Positions 43,145-45,478 of a stretch of 45,478 nucleotides of DNA are shown here, one piece after another. Under the pieces are notes generated by a model that worked only from the letters and a program-made list of their open reading frames with translations, was not told the origin of the DNA and made no database searches. The DNA lies in assembly GCA_003604985.1 (NCBI GenBank), contig QZIW01000001.1:1-45478 (forward strand), in the 5' to 3' direction. The DNA comes from Ammonifex sp. (GTDB lineage Bacteria > Bacillota > Desulfotomaculia > Desulfotomaculales > Ammonificaceae). A program made the position numbers and the translations under genes. The first letter of the stretch is position 1, and every line of letters begins with the position of its first letter.

Positions 43145-43465
43145 CAAAGGCCGTTACCGTTTGTCCGCAAAGGCGCGGTCTGCGCAGGGCCGGTAACGCG
43201 GACACAGCGAAGGTAAGGTTAGTGAACAGGGTTCAAGAATCGCGCCGGCTAAACGCGCATACCCTCGAACGTTGCGGCAGACTTCCACCCCGCTAATCCG
43301 TTTACAAAGAGACTGTACTAACAGGCGCTTATGAACGAAGCCGTGATTCGCTCCGAACCGAACTTTTCTCCCTGGAGACCGTTCAAAAACAAGAATGGCG
43401 CGAAAGGCGGCGGCGGATAGAGCGGAGCGTACTCGATTGTACGTGAGCACCGGTCAGCGTTGCCT
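43145..43465. repeat. Dispersed repeat element (copy 3, composite)
   Basis: The left part parallels the element at 18660-18930: ACCGTTTGTCC, TCTGCGCAGGGCCGG, ACACAGCGAAGG, GAATCGCGCC, later GAAGCCGTGATTCGCTCCGAACC. The right part (43375-43465; GGAGACCGTTCAAAAAC, GCGCGAAAGGCG, CGGAGCGTAC, GTACGTGAGCACCGG) parallels 4450-4570. So the two families seen separately elsewhere are joined here. Within it CGTTACCG and CGGTAACG form an inverted pair. Confidence 0.6.
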
Positions 43466-43473
43466 GGGGGGCA

Positions 43474-43513
43474 AAATGGGGACAGGGTACTTTTTCCTCC
43501 CGGTACCTACCCC
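43474..43513. repeat. GGGGACAGGGTAC hairpin
   Basis: GGGGACAGGGTAC is mirrored by GGTACCTACCCCC about 11 nt later, giving an imperfect stem. Similar GGGACAG/GGTACC strings are common beside REP-type transposon relics in Bacillota. No gene is attached here. Confidence 0.4.
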
Positions 43514-43659
43514 CTCACCACTCCCCTAAAAAAGATCAGAACTCACCAGGCACTGACGGGAAAAATAGAATGCATCTCAAACTTACCTTTGACGTAAGCC
43601 ACCGGTATAGAAACAACTTCCTCCCTATAGCGCAGCGCCGCGGCGGATAAGGCCATTTT

Positions 43660-43765
43660 GTTTTCTCCTGTCCTCCAACCCCCAACATTCACCCTCCAAA
43701 CCCGTGAACACAGCAACGCCATAGCTCTTTTTGCGACGTCCGACATCCGACATCCGAATGGACGA
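43660..43765. repeat. Degenerate 7-bp periodic repeat tract (H5)
   Basis: CTCCTGT, CCTCCAA, CCCCCAA, CATTCAC, CCTCCAA, then after a break CGACGTC, CGACATC, CGACATC, CGAATGG. The same 7-bp rule as the tracts near 0.8, 10.7, 12.5 and 18.6 kb. The rest of 43514-43788 shows no gene. Confidence 0.5.
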
Positions 43766-43788
43766 CCTACCCTGCTCCCGGATGATGA

Positions 43789-44280
43789 TCACGTTTTAAA
43801 GCTCTTTTGCACCGGCTCGATGTCCAGGTCGTTTAACCACTCGCGTATGATTTCGGACAATGCGGCCAGTTTCGTATCGAACCACCGTTCGCGCTCTTCC
43901 GGATAATCGCCGAGGACGCGTTTAAACCGGCCGAAGGCGCCCCTGCCGTCCAGGGCCACCGCCAGCTTTTCCCGCAACCGACGGTTAGTAACGGTTTCGG
44001 TAAATTCAACCATTAGGTTGTAAACCTTATAAGACGGGACCCGGGGTATGGGTTGGTACCGGTCGCTTTCGTCCTGTATCTCCTGAACGATCGGAACAAG
44101 ATCGCGTTCCCATTTGGGGAGTTTCGCAATCTCCTCTTCGTCGAAAGACTCAAGGGAGCTAAGCTCATAAGGAATGACTTCTACTTCGCCGGTATGAGTA
44201 TCCAGGTAGGACCGGTTGTACCCCTCCTGTTCTTCCATTGCCATTGCGATTTCCTCGAAATCAACCGCAAGTTTTCGCAT
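43789..44280 (-). CDS. UPF0158 family protein
   Basis: 163 aa from ATG 44280 (MRKLAVDFEEIAMAMEEQEGYNRSYLDTHTGEV), preceded by AAAGGTGG; the track start upstream has no ribosome site. The acidic N-terminal half and the block AVALDGRGAFGRFKRVLGDYPEERERWF are characteristic of UPF0158. No function is established. It stands alone between the repeat-rich region and the second vapBC, so it may be part of the accessory island. Confidence 0.82.
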   Translation of the reverse strand: MRKLAVDFEEIAMAMEEQEGYNRSYLDTHTGEVEVIPYELSSLESFDEEEIAKLPKWERDLVPIVQEIQDESDRYQPIPRVPSYKVYNLMVEFTETVTNRRLREKLAVALDGRGAFGRFKRVLGDYPEERERWFDTKLAALSEIIREWLNDLDIEPVQKSFKT

Positions 44281-44593
44281 TAAACCACCTTTTGAATATT
44301 GGGAGGGCCTGTCTTGCCCTGCCAATAATTTAATTTTGGTATAAAATTTGATATCTGGTCCGCTTTACCTGCTTTACCAAGGAATATTTTGTCTAAATTT
44401 CATTGAAGTACGGACTCGCATTGAGTCGCTTTATTCACGATATGTATCACAATAGCGGGCACTCTGTGGTTCCCGTTGCAGAAAGAAAGCGGATTTTATT
44501 ATCTATTATGGATGTTATCGGTTGGTTGTAGGCGGTTTTTGTTGGTGGTGTGTTACTTTGTGGTTCCCGTTGCCGGAGGGGGGCTTTTTGACC
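44281..44593. other. Intergenic region with a 15-bp direct repeat
   Basis: TGTGGTTCCCGTTGC occurs at 44465-44479 and 44559-44573, 94 bp apart, both followed by G-rich sequence. The region between UPF0158 and vapC is A/T-rich, with no supported gene or clear promoter. The repeats could be footprints of an excised or inserted element. Confidence 0.45.
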
Positions 44594-45025
44594 TCAATCA
44601 GCAAATGCGGGTACGACAAGCGTCTGCAGGCCGCAGTCGGGCAGCGTTTCGCGGATCAACTCATAGTGCCGGTCGTGGTGGACGAGTATACAGGAATGCG
44701 TGATGGCGAAAGCGGCGATTAAGGCATCAATCAGGGGTATGGTGCGGCCCTTCCGCCTGAGGTTGAAGGCGAGACCGGCCGTTTGCTCGTAGACCTGGTC
44801 GGTGGTTGAGAGCTGCGGCAGGGCGTCCAGTTCTCTCTTCAGCGCGTCATAGTGCGCTTTATCTCTGGAGCCGAGCAGGAGTTCAACTTTTACGAGCGGC
44901 GCCATGATTACCTTTTCCTCCGCAAGAACCTCGCGCAGCCAGGCGGCCGCTTCGGGTGAGCCGTCTTTTCGCAAAGAAAGAACCCACGTCGAAGTTTCTA
45001 CGAGAAAACAAGGTTCACCGCTCAC
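44594..45025 (-). CDS. VapC-type PIN-domain toxin with Glu at the first acidic position
   Basis: About 143 aa from GTG 45025, which overlaps the antitoxin stop; the track start at 45043 is an alternative. The PIN fold is seen in FLVETSTWVLSL, APLVKVELLLGSR, IPLIDALIAAFAI and LVHHDRHYELI. The first metal-binding residue is Glu in place of the almost invariant Asp, while the later acidic residues (VKVELL, LIDALIA, HHDRHY) are kept. It may be a slower or altered nuclease. Confidence 0.85.
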   Translation of the reverse strand: MSGEPCFLVETSTWVLSLRKDGSPEAAAWLREVLAEEKVIMAPLVKVELLLGSRDKAHYDALKRELDALPQLSTTDQVYEQTAGLAFNLRRKGRTIPLIDALIAAFAITHSCILVHHDRHYELIRETLPDCGLQTLVVPAFAD

Positions 45026-45218
45026 CGCGCCACGCCTCGACATCTTTAAGAGTAACCGCCAGATCCTCGTTGCCGAGTCTTTTCTGCAGCAATGCCACCC
45101 GACGCCGCCGGATAAACTCTTTCAGCGCCATGTTCAGCACTTCGCTCTGCCTTTTGCTTCCCGCGAGCCTCATTGCCTCTTCCAGCGCTGTCCGATCAAT
45201 GTTAACTGTGGTACGCAT
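45015..45218 (-). CDS. VapB-type antitoxin
   Basis: 67 aa from ATG 45218 (MRTTVNIDRTALEEAMRLAGSKRQSEVLNMALKEFIRRRR), 6 nt after AAAGGTG. TTVNID...EEAMRLAG is the ribbon-helix-helix DNA-binding domain common in VapB antitoxins; the C-terminal LGNEDLAVTLKDVEAWRGER contacts the toxin. It overlaps the toxin gene and probably represses its own promoter. Confidence 0.85.
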   Translation of the reverse strand: MRTTVNIDRTALEEAMRLAGSKRQSEVLNMALKEFIRRRRVALLQKRLGNEDLAVTLKDVEAWRGER

Positions 45219-45370
45219 TTGCATCACCTTTTTGCATTAATTATATGCCTTTATTGACCATCAAACAAGAACGTATTATGATGCCGCTGCGGGTTTGTGG
45301 CGGCAACTCAATTTCCGGCCAACCCTTCGAAACCTAAGATTTTCCGTAGCCAAGTAAAAAGGGGGTGTTA

Positions 45371-45478
45371 TTAATCCACCCGGTTCACTTCCGCCGCCCG
45401 GCGGTGCTCCGCGGCCAACTCTTCCCGCAGCTTCGGCGGCGCCAGCACCTCCACGCGGCTGCCGTAGTGGAGCAGCCA
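45371..45478 (-). CDS. WYL-domain transcriptional regulator, C-terminal end (partial)
   Basis: The minus-strand frame runs off the window edge: WLLHYGSRVEVLAPPKLREELAAEHRRAAE, ending RVD and TAA at 45373-45371. The W-L-x-x-x-G-x-x-x-E-V-L-x-P-x-x-L-R pattern is the C-terminal (WCX) end of WYL-domain regulators. Several WYL proteins regulate CRISPR-Cas and other defence genes. Its DNA-binding part and start are outside the window, so identification rests on 35 residues. Confidence 0.7.
   Translation of the reverse strand, partial: WLLHYGSRVEVLAPPKLREELAAEHRRAAEVNRVD

Noticed and set aside
42943-43170. 75-aa minus-strand ORF upstream of cas3
   Set aside because: Low-complexity, runs into the dispersed repeat and has no ribosome site; possibly a relic but unsupported.

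Overview
The window reads as chromosomal DNA of a GC-rich, spore-lineage Bacillota, most likely a Peptococcaceae-type anaerobe (Pelotomaculum/Desulfotomaculum neighbourhood). This is inferred from the gene content: GerMN lipoprotein, YaaH/SleL-type LysM-GH18 hydrolase, YckD/DUF2680 protein, corrinoid-activator-like ASKHA protein, strong AGGAGG-type ribosome sites with frequent GTG/TTG starts, and gene orders such as greA-lysS and DUF2520-panBCD. No rRNA or tRNA gene was recognised.

1-14.5 kb is a housekeeping block, almost all on the minus strand. It starts with the tail of a histidine kinase and a GerMN lipoprotein (plus strand). It continues with greA-lysS behind a near-perfect sigma-A promoter, an acyl-ACP-reductase-like Rossmann protein, a cofactor operon nadA-nadB-nadC-birA-coaX-dusB, and a pantothenate operon (DUF2520 protein-panB-panC-panD) preceded by a leader with an intrinsic terminator. 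Together these make NAD, pantothenate/CoA and biotinylated enzymes; the DUF2520 protein is the natural candidate for the otherwise absent ketopantoate reductase.

14.6-24.3 kb (mostly plus strand) holds a LysM protein, an MFP/ABC-2 export operon with a 27-bp palindromic operator candidate and a TetR gene downstream, a secreted PQQ-type beta-propeller, a minus-strand operon (short ASKHA/DUF4445 protein, 46-aa ORF, DUF2225 protein) and a secreted DUF2680 protein.

24.3-45.5 kb is a defence/accessory island. It holds an orphan degenerate CRISPR repeat, DUF6429, a doubly frameshifted TPR pseudogene, a VapBC pair, a spore-type hydrolase, a very large CRISPR array (I count 93 repeats and 92 spacers) and a complete type I-C operon (cas3-cas5c-cas8c/cas11c-cas7c-cas4-cas1-cas2). 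A UPF0158 gene, a second VapBC pair and the tail of a WYL-domain regulator follow. The 3' end of the repeat in minus-strand orientation (GGTTGAAAC), the leader next to cas2 and the damaged repeat at the far end all say the array is transcribed leftward, with newest spacers near 35.2 kb.

Intergenic DNA carries two notable repeat classes: strings of degenerate 7-bp units in at least five places, and a dispersed, partly palindromic element family with copies near 4.5, 18.8 and 43.3 kb. Small GGTGCC/GGCACC hairpins flank a short segment at the trailer end of the array, one of them abutting the truncated terminal repeat.
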